Shown: positions 8,947 to 17,477, numbered from the stretch's first letter. The stretch is DNA of 64,000 bases from Verrucomicrobiaceae bacterium UBA1938 (GCA_002336895.1 DDFC01000020.1:82097-146096), one strand, 5' to 3'. A program made the numbers and translations. The notes: generated by a model from the sequence alone, not told the origin.

Positions 8947-10368
8947 CTACTCCCCGCTCTTCTTCCGTGCCTCAATGTAATTCGTCATGGCGTTCATGTT
9001 TTTGACGAATTCGCCGGAGTCGATTTCATCGTTTTTGAGCCAGTGGCCTTCGCTGTCGAGGGATTCGGCAGCTTTACGGGCTTTGGAGGCGGCGGCTTTG
9101 GCGCGGCTGAGCCACTCCTTGCGCGTCTGCGGGCCGGCGAGATTGATCTGGAGTTCTTCGCGGCCTTTGGCGAGCTGCTTTTTGAAGAGGTCGAGGTTGC
9201 TCTGCTGGCTGGTCTTGAAGGAATAATGGGTGGGCATGTTGCTGTCGTCATAGGTCAGCACGTAGGTGTCCTTGACGAAGAAGAGGGGCTTGTTGGTCTG
9301 CAGCTCGTAGAATCGGGCATGAGTGCCATCGGGCAGCCTGGAGCGCTCGAACCAGGCGAGTGCGGGCTGGATGGGCTTGAGGTATTTGTCATCTCCCGTG
9401 AGCACCCAGAGCTGATGCAGGACCTCCATGGCGCCGAGGCTTTCGTAGCCGGTGACTGAAGGGGGCTCAAACTTGCGCGCCCAGACGGGGTGCATGTCAC
9501 GGTCGTACTGTTGCGCCCAGACCGGCTGGGGCTCGGGCATTTGGGCGAGGATGAAGAAGTCGCCGAGCTTTTTGAGCGCCGTGAGATAGCGCTCGTCTTT
9601 CTCGAGCTCGTAGGCGCGGAAGAGGACTTTGGCGATCTGCTGCAGGTTGTCGTCATTGAGCGTGTAAAAGCCGGTGTATTTGACGGCGGGAAAGGTGCGG
9701 CTCCAGGTCTCGGGATAGCTGGCCTTCAGCACGGGGGCAGCGGGGTCGGCGGGGCCGGTGAACTGCTGGGGCCAGGCACCGATGGGGGCCTGGGCGGCAA
9801 GCAGGGAATCGAAGGCAAACTTGGTGCAGCGTTTGAGCTCCGCATCGTCCTTGCAGGCTGGTTCGTGCACCATCTCCAGCAGAAAGAGCAGCGCGGATTC
9901 GGTCTTGTTGTCGTCGAGCGTGGAGGAGTTCTTGCGTTTGCCGGGGTCCTTGTCGCCGACGTCATTGTCGCTGCGCAGGTGGTATTTTTTGATCTTCTCG
10001 GGATCGAAATCAAAGTCGCTGTCCCAGCCGCCAGTGGCGAGCTGGCATTTGAGCAGTGAGTTGGCCGCGTCCTTTGCAGCGGTGAGGAAGACTGCGTCTC
10101 CGGTGGCCTGGTAGGCCTTCAGCATGACGAGCCCCATGGTGGTGGTGCCATGCGGCTGGATGGAGGTGACCGTGGGCGATTTCGCGTGTTCCACTTCGCC
10201 GATTTTTCCTTCCTTGTCATAGGAGGAGGCGTAGCCGCCTTCACGGGCGAGATGCGTGTGGGCGTAGGTGACGGCCTTCTTCATGGCTGCAATGATGACG
10301 GCGGGATCGGGCAGGTCTGCGGCAAAGGCAAACGAAGACGAGAGAGCGAGCAGGAGGAGCGGGCGCAT
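8947..10368 (-). CDS. Exported pectate lyase, PL10-like
   Basis: A signal peptide (MRPLLLLALSSSFAFAAD) is followed by an alpha/alpha-toroid protein resembling family PL10 pectate lyases, which cleave polygalacturonate by beta-elimination. Matching segments are the STLDDNKTESALLFLLEM stretch, GAWPQQF, FYTLNDDNLQQIAKVLF and PVWAQQYDRDMHPVWARKFE. At 473 aa it is somewhat longer than a single PL10 catalytic domain. Activity on pectin rather than another acidic glycan is inferred from family. The start at 10368 places the signal peptide at the N terminus; an ATG at 10386 only adds six residues. The gene is 27 bp downstream of the DUF2851 gene. Confidence 0.8.
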   Translation of the reverse strand: MRPLLLLALSSSFAFAADLPDPAVIIAAMKKAVTYAHTHLAREGGYASSYDKEGKIGEVEHAKSPTVTSIQPHGTTTMGLVMLKAYQATGDAVFLTAAKDAANSLLKCQLATGGWDSDFDFDPEKIKKYHLRSDNDVGDKDPGKRKNSSTLDDNKTESALLFLLEMVHEPACKDDAELKRCTKFAFDSLLAAQAPIGAWPQQFTGPADPAAPVLKASYPETWSRTFPAVKYTGFYTLNDDNLQQIAKVLFRAYELEKDERYLTALKKLGDFFILAQMPEPQPVWAQQYDRDMHPVWARKFEPPSVTGYESLGAMEVLHQLWVLTGDDKYLKPIQPALAWFERSRLPDGTHARFYELQTNKPLFFVKDTYVLTYDDSNMPTHYSFKTSQQSNLDLFKKQLAKGREELQINLAGPQTRKEWLSRAKAAASKARKAAESLDSEGHWLKNDEIDSGEFVKNMNAMTNYIEARKKSGE

Positions 10369-10395
10369 GGCTAGGAGGCCATGCAAACGTCGGCT

Positions 10396-11799
10396 TCAGC
10401 TCCAGTCCTTCAGTCTTTCCGGGAAGGGGCAGTCTGCGCAGGCGGAGTCGTCCTCCAGGCAGAAGTCTTCATAAATCTGCAGCAGGCCCTGCTGATGGTG
10501 CAGCTTTTGGGTGAAGTCGTTGCCACGGGTGCCCTCTTCGCCAAAAAGTCGATGCACAGCCAGGCGCACCTTTTGATTGTCCAGCAAAGCGGGGAGTTCG
10601 AGGTACTCGGCCCAGAGGCGTGTGCGCTCGGGGACGAGCAGCGGGTAGGCCACATTGGCCAGCATCTCCTGCACGCGCGTCTCACCGATCAGGGCGACTG
10701 GCTTGGCTGCTTCTTCCGAGAGCAGAGTGTAGTGGGTGGTCCAGAATTCGTGTTTCAGCCCAAGCAGAGATTCGCGCCACGCCGCCTGGCTCCAGCGCGT
10801 GGCATCTGCCAGCGGCATGATGATGGCAGACCATGAGCGCAGCAGTGCGGCCAGTGCGCCGAGGCGGCGCTGAGGGTGGTTGCCTGGGCGGATGGCATTG
10901 AGTTTCCAGCGCAGGAGCTGGCGGCCATCCAGCCAGCGCTCCGCGCCGCTGCGCAGCTTCCACCATTCGCTCCAGAGCTGGCGGAGGTAGGAGCGTGTGG
11001 CGGGCTCGGTGTCATCACTGCGCACGCTTTCCAGAAAGCCGGAGACACCGAAGAGCCAGGCCTCTCGCTGCACAGCATCGAGCTGGAGGATTTTTTTCAA
11101 AGGCAGCCGCTGGGAGAGGATGGCAAAGGGCTGCTGGTTGTTGCGGTAGCCGAGCGCTTGTGCGAGGGCCTGATACACCGCCTGCTCCCGCCCCTGGGCG
11201 GCCACGCTGCGGTGAAGGCGCTTCGATTTGATCTCCAGCCGGTGCTGCGCGGCGGCCTCGATGATGGACTGCACGCGCGCTGGTTCCATTACGCGCAGAG
11301 GCAGGGCGCAGCGGCCCAGCCGTGCCGGAGCCTGATGGTGTCTGGGCTTGAGCCCCTCTGGAAGCATGGCGGCGCTGAGCATCACCTGAGGCACCTCCTG
11401 GTGGGAGCTGGTGCGGGTGTAGAAGCGCTCCTCTGGGGCGTGCAGGAAGAGGTGCAGCACCACGCGGTTGAAGTTCTCATTGGCACCGTGGCCGTGTCGC
11501 TCCCAGTCGCGAGCATCAGGGTCCAGCTCGATGTCTCCGCGCAGGGGCTGGCCGTCGATGGCGATGGCGCAGCCTGTGAAGTCAGGGCCAGCACCGGAAT
11601 TCCACACGCCAAAATCGGCAATGTGCAATTCCCGGCCGTCTGTGGTGGTGAACTTGCTGCCGAAGGCTCCGGAGAACCAAAGGCTCTGCAGCTCCATCTC
11701 GGTCACGGGCTCAGAAAAGCCGGGCAGTGTCTCGGCCACGCCGGAGAACACGGAGTCGCGAAAACGAGTGTAGCGGTCGGCGAGCGGGAGCGGCGTCAT
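10396..11799 (-). CDS. DUF2851 family protein
   Basis: A 467-residue protein matching the DUF2851 family found mainly in Bacteroidetes and Verrucomicrobia. Recognisable segments are the early EMELQSLWFSGAFGSKF and the acidic core HIADFGVWNSGAGPDF and GDIELDPDARDWERHGH, followed by NRVVLHLFLH. The cluster of D, E and H residues in that core looks like a metal-dependent nuclease or hydrolase site, but no activity has been assigned to the family as far as I know. The C terminus has four cysteines (CLEDDSACADCPF), a possible metal site. It is divergent from the histidine kinase gene across a 116-bp gap. Confidence 0.75.
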   Translation of the reverse strand: MTPLPLADRYTRFRDSVFSGVAETLPGFSEPVTEMELQSLWFSGAFGSKFTTTDGRELHIADFGVWNSGAGPDFTGCAIAIDGQPLRGDIELDPDARDWERHGHGANENFNRVVLHLFLHAPEERFYTRTSSHQEVPQVMLSAAMLPEGLKPRHHQAPARLGRCALPLRVMEPARVQSIIEAAAQHRLEIKSKRLHRSVAAQGREQAVYQALAQALGYRNNQQPFAILSQRLPLKKILQLDAVQREAWLFGVSGFLESVRSDDTEPATRSYLRQLWSEWWKLRSGAERWLDGRQLLRWKLNAIRPGNHPQRRLGALAALLRSWSAIIMPLADATRWSQAAWRESLLGLKHEFWTTHYTLLSEEAAKPVALIGETRVQEMLANVAYPLLVPERTRLWAEYLELPALLDNQKVRLAVHRLFGEEGTRGNDFTQKLHHQQGLLQIYEDFCLEDDSACADCPFPERLKDWS

Positions 11800-11915
11800 G
11801 AGGGGTGCGCTACCAAGGATGGTACTGCATGGAATGCCACTGGATTTATGAAAGCATGCACGCCGACAAGTGAGAACCGTGGTGAATCTGCGAGAATCCT
11901 GTGCGTATATGAGGC

Positions 11916-13244
11916 ATGACGATTTCCGCATGGAGACAAGCCGCCGTGGCACTGGCGCTGTGTCTGGCGGCGGCCACGGTGTCTCTGGTGCTGCTCACGG
12001 TGGGGCGTCTGCAGGAGGTGGAGCAGCTGCGCGTGCTGGCGCATGAGGAGCAGGAGATCGGTCTGCGGTTTCATCGCGATGGGGCCGAACTCATGCTGGA
12101 CCTTCACAGTGCTGCCCTGCGCCTGGGAGATGGCGAAGTGAATGTAGGCAAGCAGGACCAGTACGCCGTGCTCCTGGCGCGTGCGGAGGCTTTTTTCCGC
12201 CACCCGCCAGTATCGTTGACTGGTTCTGAGGCCGCTTCTTTAGAGGAGGCGCAGAAAGACCTGCGCATCTACAGCGAGCAGGTGCAGTCCTGGCTGGCAC
12301 TGCCACAACAAGGGCGGCTGGCGGGTGAAATGCGGGTGGATGAGCCTTTTCGTGAAGTGCTGAGGCATTTGCAAGCCATGCGGGATGCGTGCGGCTTCCG
12401 CCTGCTGGAGCGCGTGACGGAGATGCGCGACTCCATGAAGGAGAGTCAGTGGCTGGTGCTGAGCGCCGCGGCGGTGATGACGCCGCTGTTTGGCGTGCTG
12501 CTATGGATGATCCACCGCGGCTGGTTCCGGCCGCTGCAAGAGCAGGCGGCGCTGGCAGAGCATGCCAAAACCGCGCGCGATGAGATGGCATCTCTCAGCA
12601 GCCTGGCCGCCGGGCTGGCCCATGAAATTCGTAATCCGGTCGGGGCGCTGAAAAACCGTGCCTATGCGCTGGGGCTGCTGGTGGATGCCGAACTGCAGCC
12701 CAAAGTGGCAGCGCAGGTGGCCAGCATGAACCGGGAGCTGGACCGGGTGGAGCACATCGTGGGGGACTTCCTCATCTACGCCCGGCCGTCAGAGCCACGC
12801 ATCGTCTCCTGTGCGCTGGCAGAGCTGGTGGACACTTTTCATCATGACCACCAGGCGGAGCTGCAGCAGCGTGGTGTGCGCTTTGAGCTGGGCGTGGTGG
12901 AGGATACGGCTTTTCATGCCGACCCCGAACTGCTGCGTCAGGCGCTGCTGAATCTGGTGCGCAATGCGGCCGAGGCCTGTTCCGGGCGTGCGGACGGCTG
13001 TGTCCAGCTGGAGGCGCTGGCGCTGGAGCGCCGCATCGTGCTTGCAGTCACGGACAACGGCCCCGGCGTGCCGGAGGATCTCCAGGAGCGGCTGTTCAAG
13101 CCCTTTGCCACACTCAAACGCGGCGGCACCGGGCTCGGGCTGACGATCAGCCGCAGCATCGCCCGCAGGCATGGGGGAGATCTTGTGCTGGCCTCCACCT
13201 CGGCGGAGGGCACGCGGTTTGAACTGCGGCTGCCGCGCATTTGA
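11916..13244 (+). CDS. Membrane sensor histidine kinase (NtrB/AtoS type)
   Basis: Sensor of a two-component system. TM1 lies at about residues 7-28, a periplasmic region of roughly 150 residues follows, and TM2 is at about 179-200. The cytoplasmic kinase core has the H box LAAGLAHEIRNPVGALKN with His236 as phosphoacceptor, the N box ALLNLVRNAAEAC, the G1 segment VTDNGPGVP and the G2 segment GGTGLGLTISRSIA. There is no PAS domain, so the signal is probably read by the periplasmic part, which matches nothing I know. The cognate sigma-54 activator starts 10 bp downstream. The likely output is the small exported protein gene(s) after it. Confidence 0.9.
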   Translation: MTISAWRQAAVALALCLAAATVSLVLLTVGRLQEVEQLRVLAHEEQEIGLRFHRDGAELMLDLHSAALRLGDGEVNVGKQDQYAVLLARAEAFFRHPPVSLTGSEAASLEEAQKDLRIYSEQVQSWLALPQQGRLAGEMRVDEPFREVLRHLQAMRDACGFRLLERVTEMRDSMKESQWLVLSAAAVMTPLFGVLLWMIHRGWFRPLQEQAALAEHAKTARDEMASLSSLAAGLAHEIRNPVGALKNRAYALGLLVDAELQPKVAAQVASMNRELDRVEHIVGDFLIYARPSEPRIVSCALAELVDTFHHDHQAELQQRGVRFELGVVEDTAFHADPELLRQALLNLVRNAAEACSGRADGCVQLEALALERRIVLAVTDNGPGVPEDLQERLFKPFATLKRGGTGLGLTISRSIARRHGGDLVLASTSAEGTRFELRLPRI

Positions 13245-13253
13245 GGCGCTTGC

Positions 13254-14714
13254 ATGAGCACGCAGACGACGGCAACATACGGCATGTCTGAACACAGCGC
13301 ACGGCTGCTGCTGATCGATGATGATGACGATTTCGCGTCATCGCTCCTCACCGTGCTGGAGACGAGTGGTCATCAGGTGAAGCGCGCCAGTGACGGCACC
13401 ACTGGAATCCAGATGGCGATGACGGAGCCGTTTGATCTGGTGATCTGCGACATCCGCATGCCGGGCATCGGCGGCATGGACGTGCTGCAGCAACTGCATG
13501 CGGCCAAGCCTCGCCTGCCCGTGATCCTGATGACGGCCTTCAGCACCACCGAACGCGCCATCGAGTCGATGAAGGCGGGGGCGTTTGACTATCTGCTCAA
13601 GCCCTTTGATCCGCCTGAGATGCTGCGAGTCGTGGAGCGGGCGCTGCATGTGTCCTCCGCCGAGGCGCGTCCTGTGCCTTTGCGCGAGGGGGAGACAGGC
13701 AAAGCCGCGCTCATCGGTCGCAGCCGGGCCATGCAGGAAGTCTTCAAGCACCTGGGCAGCTATGCCGCCACTCCAGTGCCGGTGCTCATTCTGGGAGAGA
13801 CCGGCACCGGCAAGGAGCTGGTGGCGCGTGCGCTGCACATGCACAGCAGCCGTGCGGAGCAGCCCTTTGTGGCGGTGAACTGCGCGGCCATTCCGGACAA
13901 CCTGATCGAAAGCGAGCTCTTTGGCCATGAGAAGGGCGCCTTCACCCATGCGGTGGCACGCAGGGCAGGGCGTTTTGAACAGGCGCAGGGCGGCACCCTG
14001 TTTCTGGATGAGATCGGCGACATCCCGCCGCCGGTGCAGGCCAAGCTGTTGCGTGTGCTGCAGGAGCGGCGCGTCAGCCGCGTGGGCGGCAGCCAGGAGC
14101 TGGCGCTGGATGTGCGCGTCATCGCCGCCACGCACCGTGACCTGCCCGCCATGATCAAGAAAGGCGAGTTCCGGGAGGACCTGCTCTACCGCCTCAATGG
14201 CGCGGTGCTGCGCCTGCCGCCGCTGCGGGAGCGCACGGAGGACATCACTCCGCTGACCCGGCACTTTCTGGCCAAGGTGGCCGGGCAGCTGGGCATCACG
14301 GAGCCGGCCATCGAGCGCGATGCCCTGGAGGTGCTGAAGCAGCAGCGCTGGCCGGGCAACGTGCGCGAGCTGGAGAATGTCACCCGCACGCTGCTGATCG
14401 AGGCGCGTGGGTTTCCCATTTCGGCCGAAATGGTGCGCACTCTGCTGGGAACCGCTCCTCTCAATGAATCTCATTCACGCTCGATCGACGATCTGGTGGG
14501 ATCCTGCCTGCATGCCGCCCGGGCAGGCACGCTGCCCGGTGGCGCGCTGAATGCGGCGGTGGAAGAACTGGAGCAGGCGCTCTACGCCGCTGCATTGAAA
14601 CAGGCTGCGGGCAATCAGAGTCAGGTGGCCGAATGGCTGGGGGTCTCGCGTGTGACGGTGCGGGAAAAACTGGACCGCTATGATTTGCTGCCCAAGCGCG
14701 TGCTCAAACGGTGA
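13254..14714 (+). CDS. Sigma-54-dependent response regulator (NtrC/AtoC family)
   Basis: Receiver, AAA+ and Fis-type HTH protein of 486 residues that activates sigma-54 RNA polymerase. The receiver has the acidic cluster IDDDDD near 21-26, the phosphoacceptor Asp66 in VICDIRMPG and the conserved Lys in LLKPFDPP. The AAA+ domain has Walker A GETGTGKELVARAL and Walker B GGTLFLDEIGDIP. The sigma-54 contact loop reads ESELFGHEKGAFTHAVAR, so the usual GAFTGA is GAFTHA with His at 232. Arginine-finger and sensor regions (EDLLYRLNGAVLRLPPLRER) are normal. The C-terminal HTH is GNQSQVAEWLGVSRVTVREK. The gene follows the kinase by 10 bp and precedes a good sigma-54 promoter by about 130 bp. Confidence 0.92.
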   Translation: MSTQTTATYGMSEHSARLLLIDDDDDFASSLLTVLETSGHQVKRASDGTTGIQMAMTEPFDLVICDIRMPGIGGMDVLQQLHAAKPRLPVILMTAFSTTERAIESMKAGAFDYLLKPFDPPEMLRVVERALHVSSAEARPVPLREGETGKAALIGRSRAMQEVFKHLGSYAATPVPVLILGETGTGKELVARALHMHSSRAEQPFVAVNCAAIPDNLIESELFGHEKGAFTHAVARRAGRFEQAQGGTLFLDEIGDIPPPVQAKLLRVLQERRVSRVGGSQELALDVRVIAATHRDLPAMIKKGEFREDLLYRLNGAVLRLPPLRERTEDITPLTRHFLAKVAGQLGITEPAIERDALEVLKQQRWPGNVRELENVTRTLLIEARGFPISAEMVRTLLGTAPLNESHSRSIDDLVGSCLHAARAGTLPGGALNAAVEELEQALYAAALKQAAGNQSQVAEWLGVSRVTVREKLDRYDLLPKRVLKR

Positions 14715-14842
14715 TCGCTCAGATAGTTTACACGGGGTGCTTTGAAACTTTACAATCGGAGCGGAAAGCAACGCGGGTCGTGGGGCTTTGAATGCATTCT
14801 AAAGAGTTCAAAACAAATGGTTTGAGATCCGTTGGAGAGGTG

Positions 14843-14858
14843 TGGCATGAAAGTGGCA
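14843..14858 (+). promoter_or_regulatory. Candidate sigma-54 (-24/-12) promoter
   Basis: TGGCATGAAAGTGGCA matches the sigma-54 consensus TGGCAYGNNNNTTGCA at 11 of 12 defined positions. The one change is T to G in the -12 element, and the GG (-24) and GC (-12) spacing is exact. Transcription would start near 14870 and reach the ATG at 14963 after a leader of about 93 nt. It lies in the 248-bp gap directly after a sigma-54 activator gene. Confidence 0.65.
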
Positions 14859-14935
14859 ATATAAAAGGGCACTCCCGGAAACACTCCAGCGCGGCAACCA
14901 AACGCCATGGGCTGCATCCCGGACTAGATTCCAAC

Positions 14936-14946
14936 CAATCCAACCA
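14936..14946 (+). repeat. Leader motif shared with the second small gene (copy 1)
   Basis: CAATCCAACCA occurs 16 bp before the ATG of the first small exported protein. The same 11 bases occur at 15406-15416, 21 bp before the second. This implies the two genes were duplicated together with their leader, or that the motif has a role in translation. Confidence 0.5.
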
Positions 14947-14962
14947 TCCATCATAACCAGCC

Positions 14963-15193
14963 ATGAAAACAAAGCTCATGCTCATCGTACTCGCCACCGC
15001 CGCTGCGGCTCAGGCTACTCCAGCCATCACGACTGCCACACCCAAGGCGCCGATTCACCTCAGTCAGGTGAAGAGCGTCTACCACCGGATCGCGCGCAAG
15101 CCCAGCGCACCTCATGGGGTTTCCGGAAACCTGCGCGTGGTGGTGTCAGGCCCGTTCTTGAATCATCCTGACACTGCTCCCGGCCCACATTAA
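14963..15193 (+). CDS. Small exported protein, tandem paralogue 1
   Basis: A 76-residue protein with a signal peptide (MKTKLMLIVLATAAAAQA, cleavage expected after Ala-Gln-Ala). The mature part is about 58 residues and matches no family I know. It shares two blocks with the protein at 15438: PIHLSQVKSVYH after the signal peptide and FLNHPDTAPGPH at the C terminus. It is basic and His/Pro-rich and has no cysteine. The upstream sigma-54 promoter and the neighbouring kinase/regulator pair suggest it is the output of that system. It is followed by a strong terminator. Confidence 0.75.
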   Translation: MKTKLMLIVLATAAAAQATPAITTATPKAPIHLSQVKSVYHRIARKPSAPHGVSGNLRVVVSGPFLNHPDTAPGPH

Positions 15194-15263
15194 CAGCCCA
15201 AGCGAATTCCAGCCGGTCCATGGCTGGTGCGAGAGGGCTGCTCCTGGGCAGCACGTCGCAGTT

Positions 15264-15297
15264 AAAGGCCGCCGCCGAAGAGGGGCGGCCTTTATTT
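15264..15297 (+). terminator. Rho-independent terminator
   Basis: AAAGGCCGCC pairs perfectly with GGCGGCCTTT across a 10-nt loop and is followed by ATTTT. It should end the transcript of the first small exported protein gene and separate it from the second. Confidence 0.8.
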
Positions 15298-15405
15298 TGG
15301 CCGCACAAAGTCGCTGCAACTCATGGATGCTGGCTATCGTCACGAAAGAACTTCAGAAGCGTCTCATCGCGTCAGACAAAGCGAAGTCGTATTCTGGGGG
15401 AATCC

Positions 15406-15416
15406 CAATCCAACCA
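15406..15416 (+). repeat. Leader motif shared with the first small gene (copy 2)
   Basis: CAATCCAACCA lies 21 bp before the ATG at 15438 and is identical to 14936-14946. No second sigma-54 site was found upstream of it. Confidence 0.5.
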
Positions 15417-15437
15417 CCGCCCGACCCAACCTAAGCC

Positions 15438-15728
15438 ATGAAAACGAAACTCATGCTTGCCGCCATGCTGGTCTCAATTTCCATCTCGCAAGCTGGACCG
15501 CCCATCACCCCGGCCAAGATCAAAAAGCCGCTGCACATCAGCCAGGTGAAAAGCATCTTCCACCATTCCGAACCAACTGCGCCAGTCCAAAAGGACGGCG
15601 CATCTGTGCAGCAGACCGGTGCGGAAGGAACTGCCAGCACGACAGCGGCAGCCACAAAACCAGTGAGCAAAAAGGTGCACCTAAACACTTTTCCCAATCA
15701 CCCGACATCTGCCCCAGGGCCGAAATAA
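15438..15728 (+). CDS. Small exported protein, tandem paralogue 2
   Basis: A 96-residue protein with a signal peptide (MKTKLMLAAMLVSISISQA). The mature protein shares PLHISQVKSIFHH with the PIHLSQVKSVYH block of paralogue 1, and its C terminus FPNHPTSAPGPK matches FLNHPDTAPGPH. A Thr/Ala/Gln-rich linker between the blocks makes it 20 residues longer. It has no recognised family and no cysteine. It lies after the terminator at 15264-15297, so it probably has its own promoter, which I could not identify. It is convergent with the GH62 gene. Confidence 0.75.
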   Translation: MKTKLMLAAMLVSISISQAGPPITPAKIKKPLHISQVKSIFHHSEPTAPVQKDGASVQQTGAEGTASTTAAATKPVSKKVHLNTFPNHPTSAPGPK

Positions 15729-15749
15729 AAAGCCTCAAGGCCGACATCT

Positions 15750-15782
15750 GCCGCATCGAGTTCTTTGAAAAGACGATGCGGC
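15750..15782. terminator. Stem-loop between convergent genes
   Basis: GCCGCATCG and CGATGCGGC form a perfect 9-bp stem around a 15-nt loop, between the small exported protein gene (+) and the GH62 gene (-). A T-rich run lies a little beyond the stem on the minus strand, so termination is more plausible for the GH62 transcript. Confidence 0.5.
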
Positions 15783-15789
15783 GTGATGT

Positions 15790-16818
15790 TTACTTTGGGC
15801 GGTTGGTTTGGAGATCGAGAATCCCGATCTGCCATGGGATGCTGCCATATTTTTTCGCCTTGTAGCCTTCGTCATCGACGCCCTGGAAGACGAAGCGGAG
15901 ATTCGCGGGATCGACTTCAAGAGTCTCGTTGTTGCTGCTGCGGATGAGCTCGCCATGGCTGATGCTCGTGGTCCAGGGCTCCTTTTGCGTGACGTTGGCG
16001 GCAGAGGCGAAAGAGTGGTCGCGGGTGGTTGCCAGCGGATTCCATGGGCCTTCGAGTTTGTCCGCCAGCCAGGCTTTGTAGTAGCGCCGACCAGGAGCCA
16101 GTGCCTCGATGATGGTGAGGTACTGGTCGCGGCCCTTGAGCTTGTAGGAGTGGGAGGCTTCGAAGAGCTCCTCCTTGGTGTCTTTGAGCAGGAGCTCGGG
16201 CTTGGACCAGCCGAGAGGAAAGCTGGCTTTGGTGGTTTCGCGCCGCCAGAAATGGCCGTCATCACTGGTGTAAAAGAGGTGGGCCTTTGCGGCGTCGCAG
16301 ATGACCCAGAAGTCGATCCATTTGATTTTGTCGCCGCCTTCAGGAAGTGCTTCGATCATGGGCTGCGGCTTGGTCCAGGACTTGGGATCGGCGAGGGTGG
16401 ACGTGGTGGAAAAGTACGGCGCCATCTTTGGTCCGCGGCGCTCATCAACGAGCTGGTAGATGAGATACCACTTCTGATGCGGGGTGTAAAAGAACACCTG
16501 GGGCGCGCAGTGGTATTGATCATGGAATTCCAGCGTGTGGCGCGTGGCTTTGCCGGCGTCTTTCCAGTCGGCGAAGCAGAGGTATTGCATGTCCACCTTG
16601 CCGGAGGCGCGACGGTGTGTGGCAAAGAGATGCCAGTTTCCTTCATGAAAGACCATCGACGGGTCTTTGAGTGCCACGTCGGGATCGGCTACGTCTGTGG
16701 CGGGACCGATGAGCGGGGGAGAGCTTTGCCACTGGAATTCGCCGGTGCTCAGCCAGGCTGGATCAGCGGCGTGAAGCGTGCTGGCGAGGCACAGGGCAAG
16801 CAGGGAATGAAGATTCAT
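15790..16818 (-). CDS. Exported GH62 alpha-L-arabinofuranosidase
   Basis: A signal peptide (MNLHSLLALCLASTLHAAD) precedes a five-bladed propeller glycosidase of family GH62, which removes arabinose side chains from arabinoxylan. Family signatures are DVALKDPSMVFHEGNWHLFA, the APQVFFYTPHQKWYLIYQ stretch, IKWIDFWVICD, AHLFYTSDDGHFWRRET and ELFEASHSYKL. The Asp in KDPS, the Asp in FWVICD and the Glu in LFEASH fit the three conserved catalytic carboxylates. At 342 aa it is a catalytic domain with no added binding module. Its start overlaps the stop of the HAD phosphatase gene by 4 bp, so the two are translationally coupled. Confidence 0.88.
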   Translation of the reverse strand: MNLHSLLALCLASTLHAADPAWLSTGEFQWQSSPPLIGPATDVADPDVALKDPSMVFHEGNWHLFATHRRASGKVDMQYLCFADWKDAGKATRHTLEFHDQYHCAPQVFFYTPHQKWYLIYQLVDERRGPKMAPYFSTTSTLADPKSWTKPQPMIEALPEGGDKIKWIDFWVICDAAKAHLFYTSDDGHFWRRETTKASFPLGWSKPELLLKDTKEELFEASHSYKLKGRDQYLTIIEALAPGRRYYKAWLADKLEGPWNPLATTRDHSFASAANVTQKEPWTTSISHGELIRSSNNETLEVDPANLRFVFQGVDDEGYKAKKYGSIPWQIGILDLQTNRPK

Positions 16819-17477
16819 GACATGAGATCTTTGAGAGAGACGTGAGCGAGAGAGTCCACACGCTTCCACGCGCCGGTGAAGTCGAGGTGGCGTGTCATGG
16901 GCCCCGGCGCGACGATGCAGCGAATGCCGGCGGCCATGGCGGCGCGGAGGCCATTGAGGGAGTCTTCGAAAATGACTGCTTCTTCAGGCGGGACGCCGAG
17001 TTTTTCGGCGGCATGGAGGAAGAGGCTGGGATCGGGCTTGACCTTGCCGGTGTCATCCACGGTGGAGATGTGGTCAAAGTGGTCGTGCAGGCCCAGCTGG
17101 TCCATCCACGAGTCGATCCAAACGCGCGGGCTGCTGCTGGCGATGGCGATGCGCATGCCGAGTGAGTCCGCTTCCTGAAGACGGTCCGCCACGCCGGGAA
17201 GCAGCAGCAGGTGCTTGCGCAGCTCACCCTCGCGAACCTTGCGTTCGATCTCGATGGCTGCCCAGTCGAAATCCCGGCCGGTGAGCTGTTCGAGGTCACG
17301 CTTGGGATCGTAGGCACCGGTCAGGAAATCGGTGCCCACGGCCTGGGCGTAGCGCTCCACGGGCAGGTCATGGCCGTGCTGGTCAAAGATCTCTCTCCAG
17401 GTGTGGTAACCGGTGCTTTCAGTATCAACGATGAGGCCGTCGAAGTCGAAGATGACGGCGCGGATGGATTGGGGCAT
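16815..17477 (-). CDS. HAD-superfamily phosphatase / beta-phosphoglucomutase-like
   Basis: Cytoplasmic 220-residue HAD hydrolase with a C1 cap. Motif I is IFDFDGLIVDTES with the DxD nucleophile pair, motif II is IASSSPRVW, motif III is the Lys of KPDPSLFLHAAEKLG, and motif IV is VIFEDSLNGLRAA. Members dephosphorylate or isomerise sugar phosphates; the substrate cannot be read here. It is the first gene of a two-gene unit with the GH62 arabinofuranosidase. Its ATG lies 7 bp from the left end of the composite palindrome at 17485-17552. Confidence 0.88.
   Translation of the reverse strand: MPQSIRAVIFDFDGLIVDTESTGYHTWREIFDQHGHDLPVERYAQAVGTDFLTGAYDPKRDLEQLTGRDFDWAAIEIERKVREGELRKHLLLLPGVADRLQEADSLGMRIAIASSSPRVWIDSWMDQLGLHDHFDHISTVDDTGKVKPDPSLFLHAAEKLGVPPEEAVIFEDSLNGLRAAMAAGIRCIVAPGPMTRHLDFTGAWKRVDSLAHVSLKDLMS

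Noticed and set aside
15300..15405. Possible second sigma-54 promoter before the second small exported protein
   Set aside because: TGGATGC and TGGCTATC segments lack a GC at the required -12 spacing.
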